A stretch of DNA of 64,000 nt. Source: Calendula officinalis. Taxonomy: Eukaryota; Streptophyta; Magnoliopsida; Asterales; Asteraceae. Within the stretch, counting starts at the first letter, position 1. Every line of letters starts with the position of its first letter. Shown here piece by piece: positions 55,351-64,000 of the stretch. The position numbers and the translations under genes are program-made. Location: assembly GCA_963853835.1 (NCBI GenBank), contig OY970834.1, positions 27,782,365-27,846,364 on the forward strand, written 5' to 3'. The notes under the pieces are model-generated. The model worked only from the letters and a program-made list of their open reading frames with translations, was not told the DNA's origin and did not search any database.

Positions 55351-55781
55351 GGTGGTATATATGTTTATACACCGAGTGTATATATGTTTATACACTAAGC
55401 ACACGGGTGCTTCTAGTACGCATATGTTTGGTACTAGGTATGTTAGGTTCTAATACATATATGTTTATGTATTAGATATGTTGGTAGGACGGTGGTATAT
55501 ATGTTTATACACCGAGTGTATATATGTTTATACACTAAGCACACGGGTGCTTCTAGTACGCATATGTTTGGTACTAGGTACGTTAGGTTCTATACATATA
55601 TGTTTATATGTTAGACGTGATTGGGCTTCTGGTACATATATGTTTATGTACTAGATGTGATTGGGCTTCTGGTACCTATACGTTTAGGTACTAGATATGT
55701 TTGCTAGGAAAGCAAAGCAGTTAGAGTCACGAAAGGGTGACTAGAAGGTATTTATGTAGTTTATATATATGTTTATATATT
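55351..55781. repeat. Stem-loop array with nearly constant TATGTT loop
   Basis: About eleven imperfect or perfect inverted repeats share a central TATGTT (TACGTT once). Arms differ but pair within each unit: AGTGTATA/TATACACT, CTAATACATA/TATGTATTAG, GTACATA/TATGTAC, GTACCTA/TAGGTAC. A 140-bp block holding four of them is present twice (from 55347 and from 55487). The same array lies in the second LTR at 61405-61835. Confidence 0.85.
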
Positions 55782-56116
55782 TATGAAATGACTATTATTG
55801 GGGTCTAAAACCCATGTATCTCACGAGACTATTTTGTCTCACGTACTACGTTTGTTTTGTGGCTGTGTACTCAGGTACAGGTTTGAAGTGATAGAAGGTT
55901 GCACTAGAAGTGGCCTAGAGATGTTTAGCTCGGGAGCTAATAGGTAGATCCCGTTGCCTATGGTTTTGATATGCTCGGTGACACCGTATTTTTGTAAACT
56001 CTGATATAAGTTTTAAAGTTTTTGTTAAACTGTATTTTGGACAATATGTCAGATATTTAAAAGAATGTATTTTAAATGATTTAAACGATGTTATAAAAAT
56101 ACGGGTGTTACAACTT

Positions 56117-56128
56117 GGTATCAGAGCT
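56117..56128 (+). promoter_or_regulatory. Primer binding site, element 3 first unit
   Basis: TGGTATCAGAGC shortly after the first LTR; the same site follows the second LTR at about 62170. Confidence 0.93.
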
Positions 56129-56361
56129 ATAGTTTAAGTGAATTAGGTTGGATGTCCATCCTAGTCTTAGACTGTAGCATTAGGAATGTAAGATTCCTTG
56201 AGATCATTAGGTTGACCTTGAGACTTTATGTTAAGTTTAGGGTTGAACCTAGGGGACCTATGAAAGTGATGTGATTATGGATAATCAGTGTTATGAGACT
56301 CATGAAACGTACACGAGGTATTAATTGTTTAATGTCTTTCGTATAGTCAAGATCGAAAGAA

Positions 56362-57651
56362 ATGGTTAACACTCGAAGAAGTGGGAAAGCCCCGGAGGGC
56401 CGGGAGGAGGATACACCTCATGTTGAGGCTGGGGTTGAACAGGAAAGTCAACCGTCGATGCACCGGGTGGGTGAATCGGAGGTCGGAGCTAATAGAACTC
56501 CGGTGACTATGGCGGACCTCCAAACTATTATTGATCAATTCAAGGGAGTGGTGGCCGATGAGGTGCACCGCATAATTGGGGACCGTGAGAGGTCGGATGG
56601 AGATCGTGTATCCGAGGCTAGATCGGATGAGAAAACCAGGGGTGGTGGCACTCGAGTGGAGAAATCCTCCACAGGTGGTTGTAGTGATGCAAGGGCGAGG
56701 CCCGATGAAAATTATGGTTGTTCTTTTAAGACCTTCATGGCTTGTAAGCCAAACATATATACGGGTAGTTCGGACCCGAAGGTAACTATGAGGTGGATCC
56801 GAGAGACCGAGCGGGTCATCGGAAGTAGCAAGTGCAAGAAAACCGATATGGTGTTGTATGCATCTCAGTTGCTAAAAGAGGATGCTATGGTCTGGTGGGA
56901 CATAGTTTATGAGACCCTCGGGAGGGAGGTGGTAGAGAGAATGTCATGGGATGAGTTTACCGTGAGGTTGAGGAAGAAATTTTGTCCCGACCGGGATTTG
57001 GAGAAAATGCATGAGAAGTTTGTGACCCTAAGGAAGGGTGAGATGTCAATCGAGGAGTACACGAGGGAATTTACGGGATTACTTCCGTTTGTTGCTAAGA
57101 CCTACTCCGAGGAGAGGTTGAGGGTAGTTAGGTATGCTAGTGGGCTACCTTGGGATTATCAGTTGGAGGTAAAGAGAGCGGTCACGCTAGATGAGGCCAT
57201 TAGTGCCGCCCGAGGTGTGGAAGAGGTGAACGTGGCAAAAGTTGCCGAGAGGGCGTATGTGGGAGATAAGAGGAATGCCGAGAGTGGATCGGGTACGGTT
57301 AAGAAGGGAAAGTTCACGTCGAACTTCTCTAGGCAAGGAAGTGTAGCCTCGTGCAAGAGGTGTGGGAGAAATCATACCGGCGAATGCCGTGGGGAACCAA
57401 AAATTTGCCATGATTGTGGAAAGACGGGACATTTGGCCCGAGATTGTAGATCCAAACCAATGGCCGAGGTTGAATGTTACTCGTGCCATGAGAAAGGGCA
57501 TTATAGCCACGTGTGCCCGAAGAAGAAAACCGGAATGCTTGTGTCAGCGGCTCAAAAGAAGGCGGAGCCGGCAAAGGTGAGAGGACGATCCTTCCTACTC
57601 ACCCGGGAGGAGGCGCGCGGTGGGGCGTCAGGTTCGGGAGCTAAGAATTAA
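56362..57651 (+). CDS. Gag protein of Ty3 element 3, first copy
   Basis: 429 residues, intact, closely similar to the first 420 residues of the element 2 polyprotein. It has the acidic/charged N-terminal part, the gag domain (about 135-270, with AMVWWDIVYETLG and EKMHEKFVTL) and CCHC knuckles CHDCGKTGHLARDC and CYSCHEKGHYSHVC near 350-390. Where element 2 continues into protease, this frame ends with GGASGSGAKN and a TAA. A free-standing gag without pol fits TR-GAG-type elements, in which gag is kept and enzymes are supplied in trans. The start is the ATG at the same place as in element 2. The second copy (62416) gives the same protein. Confidence 0.93.
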   Translation: MVNTRRSGKAPEGREEDTPHVEAGVEQESQPSMHRVGESEVGANRTPVTMADLQTIIDQFKGVVADEVHRIIGDRERSDGDRVSEARSDEKTRGGGTRVEKSSTGGCSDARARPDENYGCSFKTFMACKPNIYTGSSDPKVTMRWIRETERVIGSSKCKKTDMVLYASQLLKEDAMVWWDIVYETLGREVVERMSWDEFTVRLRKKFCPDRDLEKMHEKFVTLRKGEMSIEEYTREFTGLLPFVAKTYSEERLRVVRYASGLPWDYQLEVKRAVTLDEAISAARGVEEVNVAKVAERAYVGDKRNAESGSGTVKKGKFTSNFSRQGSVASCKRCGRNHTGECRGEPKICHDCGKTGHLARDCRSKPMAEVECYSCHEKGHYSHVCPKKKTGMLVSAAQKKAEPAKVRGRSFLLTREEARGGASGSGAKN

Positions 57652-59838
57652 GCGGCCCGTAATTGTAGCATTGGATGATTAGGCCGGGGTGCCATTTGTT
57701 TCCCTAAGATTTTAGTTTTGGGTATTATTGTAATCCATCCGAATGCTTTGGTTAAAAACATACTTTGAATGTTATGAATTTTATTGTTAATTTATTTATT
57801 TGAAAGACTTGAATTAGCAAGGTTGAATAATTGTCGAGGAGAGTAGTGGCCTTTGGTAGGACCATTGAGATGGATTGGATGATTATGCACCAAGCCAGTA
57901 GGTTGTGTGAGTATAGTCATATTGTTAGATTGTTGCCCAATTTGGTGCTTATGGGAATTAGTAGATGAGTGGTATGACGTGAATAGTCATCGTGGGAATA
58001 ATCTTCCGGGTTGAATGAATTCGTAATTTTTTTATCATAGACCGGAGTCGGTTGGTTGACTCAAGGATGACCGGGATGACCGGTGAAATTATGGTTAATA
58101 GAAGTGAGTGATAGTTACTTCGGTAGCGACAAAAGATTGGAAAAAATTTTGTAATAAAGAAATGAACCGGTTAAGGACGGTTAATGTGTAAGTGAAACGA
58201 TAAATAACAAGTAGAAAAGTGTTATTAGATACCCGCGGGGTACAATGCATGTGCATTATGCAATGGCCTTTGAAGGCATATGATTGTGAAAAGATAATAC
58301 TATGTCATATGAATTGTGCTAAGTAATATGTCATATGGGAGACATACGAATGGGAAGGAAAACAATAAGGCATCTTGTGGGAGAGGTGCTAGAATGCACG
58401 ATAAATGATTTGATGATGTTTGTTTGATATTGGCGGGACATATACATATGTTAGTATATGTGCATGATGATGATGCTTATTTGATATTGGTGCGATATAT
58501 ACATATGTTTGTATATGTGCACAATAGAGATGTAATGATGGTATTGGTGACATATACATATGTTTGTATATGTGCACAATGGAGGTAGGTAGATGGAATT
58601 GGCGTGATATACGTGTGTATATCTATATGTGTATATATGTTTATGTGTTTATATGATGAATGTAGAACCATGTGGTTAATAAATATTACTATTATGTTAT
58701 GATAAATGAGAATTTGGCTTGAAATGCGGGTTGCATTTAGGTCATGTAATGTAGGGGATGCCTACGATTTATAGAATAGAAGGAAAGAGAAACTCCTAGT
58801 GAGCAAATTACCATGTGGTAACCCAGACATAGTACACCGTATAAGGGTGTGGGGTGTATCACGGTATCGGGCCTAGTACCGATAATTTAAGTTGATCAAT
58901 GTGATACAAAGATGGTTGAAAGAATACTAAGTGATAGTATGAGTGACCAAGTGAAGGTCAAGAAACGGTAAATGTTATTGTGACCTTATATTAAGGTGTG
59001 ACCCTTGGATTAACGGGGACGATTGATGAGAAAGTAATAATGGGTAGAACTGAGAGTGATAGATTGGTAATGATGCGCCCTGTGTACGGAAATTGCTAGT
59101 TGGAAAAGGTATGGTTGACTTTATGTAAAAGTCAACGATTAGTCAACCCGTGACTGGTTGAATTGGTCTAAGATAGACTTTGACTCTCGTTTTGATTTAC
59201 TAATGAATATTGGTAGCATAATGTGTCGGTTATGTGTTTGTGAAAAAGTTGATGAGAGGGTTGATTGAATTATAGTCGGTCTATACGACTTGACCCGTTT
59301 GGGTGATTTCAATCTTGAGATTGGAAATCGAGTGTAAGACTGTAATTGAATCATAAATTAAAGGTAAATTGTAAAGGAAAGGAGGATTTATGAAACCTTC
59401 AACGAGAAGGGAAAATGTTAAGGTATAGTTGACTTTGTGCTTAAGTCAAGGGGTAGTCAATGTGGGGATATATCAATGTCGGGATATATCGGTTGGCTCA
59501 AAGCTAGAATTTAACATTCGTTTAACTCAACTAGTTAATGGTATGATTGTGTTATACCAATGTTATGAGAGTGAAAAGATCGGTCGAAGGAATGTTGGTG
59601 TTTTGGTCGAATTGGGAATTTCGACCCGTTTGAGTATTATGAGTTTTAAAAATTTGGGTCTTGACCGTTCGGACTTAACGGAGTTAAGTGAACGTTTGGA
59701 TATGGAATGTTAGCGGAACGGGAATGAGGAGAGTTTGATGGTAATGACCACAAGGGAGTGAGAGCGGAAAGCTCGGATGTATGTGGGTCGAAATTCTTAG
59801 CGATTCCGAGGACGGAATCCTTTTAAGGGGTAGATAGT
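57652..59838 (+). other. Non-coding internal region of element 3 with pol traces
   Basis: No open frame of interest. At about 57870-57910 a stretch reading MDWMIMHQASRLC matches the end of protease in element 2 (MDWLGMHQAKILC). At about 59805-59838 the last pol codons and purine tract of element 2 are kept (GATTCCGAGGACGGAATCC, then AAGGGGTAGATAG). Between them the DNA is unrelated or decayed, including a three-unit repeat at 58431-58590. So most of pol was lost or replaced. Confidence 0.75.
58431..58640. repeat. Tandem units with ATATGTT stem-loops, element 3 interior
   Basis: Three units of about 55 bp repeat TATTGG followed by ACATATAC, ATATGTTT and GTATATGT-like segments. The arms ACATATAC and GTATATGT pair around ATATGTTT, the same loop theme as in the LTR array. 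Confidence 0.75.
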
Positions 59839-62166
59839 TGTAACGACCCGAAATTCGTAAATAAATAAATTTATAAAAATTATGATAAATAAGGATAAAT
59901 CGTTTAAAGAACGTAGGAATTGGTTTCGTGTCGTTTGGACACCGTATGAGAAAGTTATGGGCGAAACCGGGTCGAGACAAGGACGAAAAAGTGCAGCCCT
60001 GGCTGCACACCAAGTTCGCGCCGCGAAGTAGGACTTCCCGATCGGGAAGTCATGACAGGGAACGAGACCGGTGGACGCGATGTAGTTCACGATTTGGTTA
60101 ACGAACGCGAAGTGGAAGAAACGCATAGTTCGCGACGCGAAGTTCTAGTTCGCGACGCGAAGTCTGTTCGACAGACATTAAAATCGGGTTTTCAGCCATT
60201 TGTGCTATCTTCAAACCCTAGTTCTTCCCTTTGGCGATTTTGGAGCTCAAGTACAGATTTTGGTTGATTTCTTCTCAAATCTTTGATAGATTTCGCTCCT
60301 AGTTGAAGATTAAAGGTATATCTTCACTCCTTGATCTTTGTAGCTTTAGATCCATGTATTTTGATGTATGGGTTTGAAACCCTAGCTCTTGGGGTTATGG
60401 GATATGGTGATGTTGATGATGTATACACTTGATAGATGGTATATTATCAAAAGAAACAAGGGTATGATTATGATTTGTAAGAATCTTAAGGATTTGGTCA
60501 AACATAGGGTTTGGTAAATCACCATAATTGGGGGAAATGTGTTAATAAGTGTTATCTAGAGATAGATGGACACATTGGTAGTAGAATGTGATGTTGATAA
60601 TCTTGTGATTATTGTATTAGGCATTTGGTGAAGTCTTGGAAGGTTGACCGAATTGTGAAGCAAGGATTCGGGTTCCCAGACGCGATCTGGGAAGCATTGC
60701 TAAGGTGAGTACATGAGACTTTTAAACTGGGTACATAGCAATTAATTTTGAAAGTACATATGATATTGTATCAGTCTTTATTAACAAATATTTTGATAAA
60801 GATAGTAGTTGAAAATGTATGAAAGTATGTAGAATGTGATACTAGAATGTGTCTAGTATGATCGATGAATTTGAAGTAAATTATGATAGATCCAAGTAGT
60901 TATGGAATCTATGTTAATGAACAATAATAATGAAATAATTGATTAAGAGAATGTATACGGAGCCTTTATTAATAAATATTTATTAGTAAAGCAATTGGGA
61001 ATGATTTTATAGTAATGAGTACCTATTGGTAAGATATACTAATAAAAGTAAAGAACGAATATATATGAGAAAGAATATGATGTGACTAGTAATAGTTGTC
61101 TATTATAGTCAAGGAAGAGATAAAAGTATTATGTTATTGATAGATAAGAAATGTATCTTATGTATAAAGTAAGCATGGACCTCATAGGGTTCATAGACGT
61201 AGAAGTAACTGTGGTTGCTTATGATTGGGTCCATGGGACCATACAGGTACGTTCACACTGTGGTGAACTAACTATATGTCGTTAGTATTAGATGACTAAC
61301 TTGTTTGATGTTGGATGTGATAGCCGAAGGCTTTGACTGTCATAACTGTTAGGTTATGGTAAGAGATAGATGGTGGTGATGCGGGGGACCCCCGGTCACT
61401 GGACGGTGGTATATATGTTTATACACCGAGTGTATATATGTTTATACACTAAGCACACGGGTGCTTCTAGTACGCATATGTTTGGTACTAGGTATGTTAG
61501 GTTCTAATACATATATGTTTATGTATTAGATATGTTGGTAGGACGGTGGTATATATGTTTATACACCGAGTGTATATATGTTTATACACTAAGCACACGG
61601 GTGCTTCTAGTACGCATATGTTTGGTACTAGGTACGTTAGGTTCTATACATATATGTTTATATGTTAGACGTGATTGGGCTTCTGGTACATATATGTTTA
61701 TGTACTAGATGTGATTGGGCTTCTGGTACCTATACGTTTAGGTACTAGATATGTTTGCTAGGAAAGCAAAGCAGTTAGAGTCACGAAAGGGTGACTAGAC
61801 GGTATTTATGTAGTTTATATATATGTTTATATATTTATGAAATGACTATTATTGGGGTCTAAAACCCATGTATCTCACGAGACTATTTTGTCTCACGTAC
61901 TACGTTTGTTTTGTGGCTGTGTACTCAGGTACAGGTTTGAAGTGATAGAAGGTTGCACTAGAAGTGGCCTAGAGATGTTTAGCTCGGGAGCTAATAGGTA
62001 GATCCCGTTGCCTATGGTTTTGATATGCTCGGTGACACCGTATTTTTGTAAACTCTGATATAAGTTTTAAAGTTTTTGTTAAACTGTATTTTGGACAATA
62101 TGTCAGATATTTAAAAGAATGTATTTTAAATGATTTAAACGATGTTATAAAAATACGGGTGTTACA
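59839..62166 (+). repeat. Second LTR of Ty3 element 3
   Basis: 2328 bp, the same length as the first. Differences noticed: T/C at about 59853, G/T at about 59918, C/A at about 60676, C/A at about 61800. It is followed by a primer site and another internal region. Confidence 0.94.
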
Positions 62167-62415
62167 ACTTGGTATCAGAGCTATAGTTTAAGTGAATTAG
62201 GTTGGATGTCCATCCTAGTCTTAGACTGTAGCATTAGGAATGTAAGATTCCTTGAGATCATTAGGTTGACCTTGAGACTTTATGTTAAGTTTAGGGTTGA
62301 ACCTAGGGGACCTATGAAAGTGATGTGATTATGGATAATCAGTGTTATGAGACTCATGAAACGTACACGAGGTATTAATTGTTTAATGTCTTTCGTATAG
62401 TCAAGATCGAAAGAA

Positions 62416-63705
62416 ATGGTTAACACTCGAAGAAGTGGGAAAGCCCCGGAGGGCCGGGAGGAGGATACACCTCATGTTGAGGCTGGGGTTGAACAGGAAA
62501 GTCAACCGTCGATGCACCGGGTGGGTGAATCGGAGGTCGGAGCTAATAGAACTCCGGTGACTATGGCGGACCTCCAAACTATTATTGATCAATTCAAGGG
62601 AGTGGTGGCCGATGAGGTGCACCGCATAATTGGGGACCGTGAGAGGTCGGATGGAGATCGTGTATCCGAGGCTAGATCGGATGAGAAAACCAGGGGTGGT
62701 GGCACTCGAGTGGAGAAATCCTCCACAGGTGGTTGTAGTGATGCAAGGGCGAGGCCCGATGAAAATTATGGTTGTTCTTTTAAGACCTTCATGGCTTGTA
62801 AGCCAAACATATATACGGGTAGTTCGGACCCGAAGGTAACTATGAGGTGGATCCGAGAGACCGAGCGGGTCATCGGAAGTAGCAAGTGCAAGAAAACCGA
62901 TATGGTGTTGTATGCATCTCAGTTGCTAAAAGAGGATGCTATGGTCTGGTGGGACATAGTTTATGAGACCCTCGGGAGGGAGGTGGTAGAGAGAATGTCA
63001 TGGGATGAGTTTACCGTGAGGTTGAGGAAGAAATTTTGTCCCGACCGGGATTTGGAGAAAATGCATGAGAAGTTTGTGACCCTAAGGAAGGGTGAGATGT
63101 CAATCGAGGAGTACACGAGGGAATTTACGGGATTACTTCCGTTTGTTGCTAAGACCTACTCCGAGGAGAGGTTGAGGGTAGTTAGGTATGCTAGTGGGCT
63201 ACCTTGGGATTATCAGTTGGAGGTAAAGAGAGCGGTCACGCTAGATGAGGCCATTAGTGCCGCCCGAGGTGTGGAAGAGGTGAACGTGGCAAAAGTTGCC
63301 GAGAGGGCGTATGTGGGAGATAAGAGGAATGCCGAGAGTGGATCGGGTACGGTTAAGAAGGGAAAGTTCACGTCGAACTTCTCTAGGCAAGGAAGTGTAG
63401 CCTCGTGCAAGAGGTGTGGGAGAAATCATACCGGCGAATGCCGTGGGGAACCAAAAATTTGCCATGATTGTGGAAAGACGGGACATTTGGCCCGAGATTG
63501 TAGATCCAAACCAATGGCCGAGGTTGAATGTTACTCGTGCCATGAGAAAGGGCATTATAGCCACGTGTGCCCGAAGAAGAAAACCGGAATGCTTGTGTCA
63601 GCGGCTCAAAAGAAGGCGGAGCCGGCAAAGGTGAGAGGACGATCCTTCCTACTCACCCGGGAGGAGGCGCGCGGTGGGGCGTCAGGTTCGGGAGCTAAGA
63701 ATTAA
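62416..63705 (+). CDS. Gag protein of Ty3 element 3, second copy
   Basis: 429 residues, with the same deduced protein as the copy at 56362-57651. Its presence after the second LTR shows that the internal region is duplicated together with the LTR. The purine-rich non-coding region follows and is cut by the window end, so the second internal region is incomplete here (1834 of an expected 3726 bases). Confidence 0.93.
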   Translation: MVNTRRSGKAPEGREEDTPHVEAGVEQESQPSMHRVGESEVGANRTPVTMADLQTIIDQFKGVVADEVHRIIGDRERSDGDRVSEARSDEKTRGGGTRVEKSSTGGCSDARARPDENYGCSFKTFMACKPNIYTGSSDPKVTMRWIRETERVIGSSKCKKTDMVLYASQLLKEDAMVWWDIVYETLGREVVERMSWDEFTVRLRKKFCPDRDLEKMHEKFVTLRKGEMSIEEYTREFTGLLPFVAKTYSEERLRVVRYASGLPWDYQLEVKRAVTLDEAISAARGVEEVNVAKVAERAYVGDKRNAESGSGTVKKGKFTSNFSRQGSVASCKRCGRNHTGECRGEPKICHDCGKTGHLARDCRSKPMAEVECYSCHEKGHYSHVCPKKKTGMLVSAAQKKAEPAKVRGRSFLLTREEARGGASGSGAKN

Positions 63706-64000
63706 GCGGCCCGTAATTGTAGCATTGGATGATTAGGCCGGGGTGCCATTTGTTTCCCTAAGATTTTAGTTTTGGGTATTATTGTAATCCATCCGAATGC
63801 TTTGGTTAAAAACATACTTTGAATGTTATGAATTTTATTGTTAATTTATTTATTTGAAAGACTTGAATTAGCAAGGTTGAATAATTGTCGAGGAGAGTAG
63901 TGGCCTTTGGTAGGACCATTGAGATGGATTGGATGATTATGCACCAAGCCAGTAGGTTGTGTGAGTATAGTCATATTGTTAGATTGTTGCCCAATTTGGT

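Larger units (their letters stand above)
53785..56112 (+). repeat. First LTR of Ty3 element 3
   Basis: 2328 bp. Palindromes at 53978-53997 and 54073-54109; stem-loop array at 55351-55781. The five bases before it are AATGA. Confidence 0.94.
53785..64000 (+). mobile_element. Ty3 element 3, gag-only, tandem LTR-internal-LTR-internal
   Basis: LTRs at 53785-56112 and 59839-62166 (2328 bp each, four differences noticed) alternate with internal regions at 56113-59838 and from 62167 to the window end. The repeat period is 6054 bp. The LTR starts TGTAACGACC and ends GTGTTACA like element 2, and the primer site and the tract before the LTR also match. Internal regions encode only gag. The rest of pol is replaced by non-coding DNA with traces of protease and of the pol C-terminal codons. 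A third LTR is expected beyond the window. This is a non-autonomous, TR-GAG-like derivative of the element 2 lineage. Confidence 0.92.

Noticed and set aside
54361..64000. CRISPR-like spacing of repeats in the element 3 LTR
   Set aside because: The repeats are stem-loops and tandem blocks inside a plant LTR, with no constant repeat and unique spacers of equal size.

Overview
This is nuclear DNA of a plant, almost certainly a eudicot. It holds one intron-containing host gene (a CNGC2-type ion channel) in a bed of LTR retrotransposons, Helitrons and MITEs. Non-element DNA is AT-rich. The repeat types (chromodomain Ty3/gypsy, Ty1/copia with Met-initiator primer sites, CTAG-ended Helitrons, Stowaway and Mutator-type MITEs) are all plant-typical. 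The family cannot be fixed from sequence reading alone; asterid or Asteraceae is only an impression.

Layout. 1-12608: AT-rich DNA with Helitron A (593-2692, decayed PIF1-like helicase), Helitron D (6146-8376, SANT-domain fragment), and a series of MITE or Mutator-like elements with readable target-site duplications. 12609-37196: a nest of insertions. Helitron B was entered by Ty3 element 1 (13548-31188, minus strand, TSD GGACT), which was itself entered by a young intact Ty3 element 2 (18072-26486, plus strand, TSD TCCAT). Separately, a short Ty1/copia element (32375-36572, TSD CTTAT) split an AHL gene fragment lying within the same Helitron. 37315-45671: CNGC2 in six exons (703 residues deduced). 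Its 4.5 kb first intron carries two MITEs and Helitron C (39413-41726), which holds an antisense sugar-transporter exon. Helitron B appears to end only about 120 bp before the CNGC2 start codon. 45964-47104: a long-TIR element just downstream. 48455-52008: Helitron E. 52061-52571: a copia-type LTR with primer site. 53785-64000: Ty3 element 3, a gag-only derivative arranged LTR-internal-LTR-internal and running off the window.

How the parts relate. Element 2 encodes a complete gag-pol and shares LTR termini, primer site and polypurine tract with gag-only element 3, so it is a plausible source of enzymes for element 3. The three Ty3 families share short GC-rich palindromes in their LTRs. Element 3 also carries an array of stem-loops with a nearly constant loop and different, self-complementary stems. 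Helitrons A, B and C share 5' ends, 3' hairpins and an antisense tRNA-like module at the same distance from the 5' end. B, C and D each hold fragments that look like a different host gene (AHL, sugar porter, SWI3-type SANT). No CRISPR, operon, rRNA or convincing functional tRNA gene was seen.
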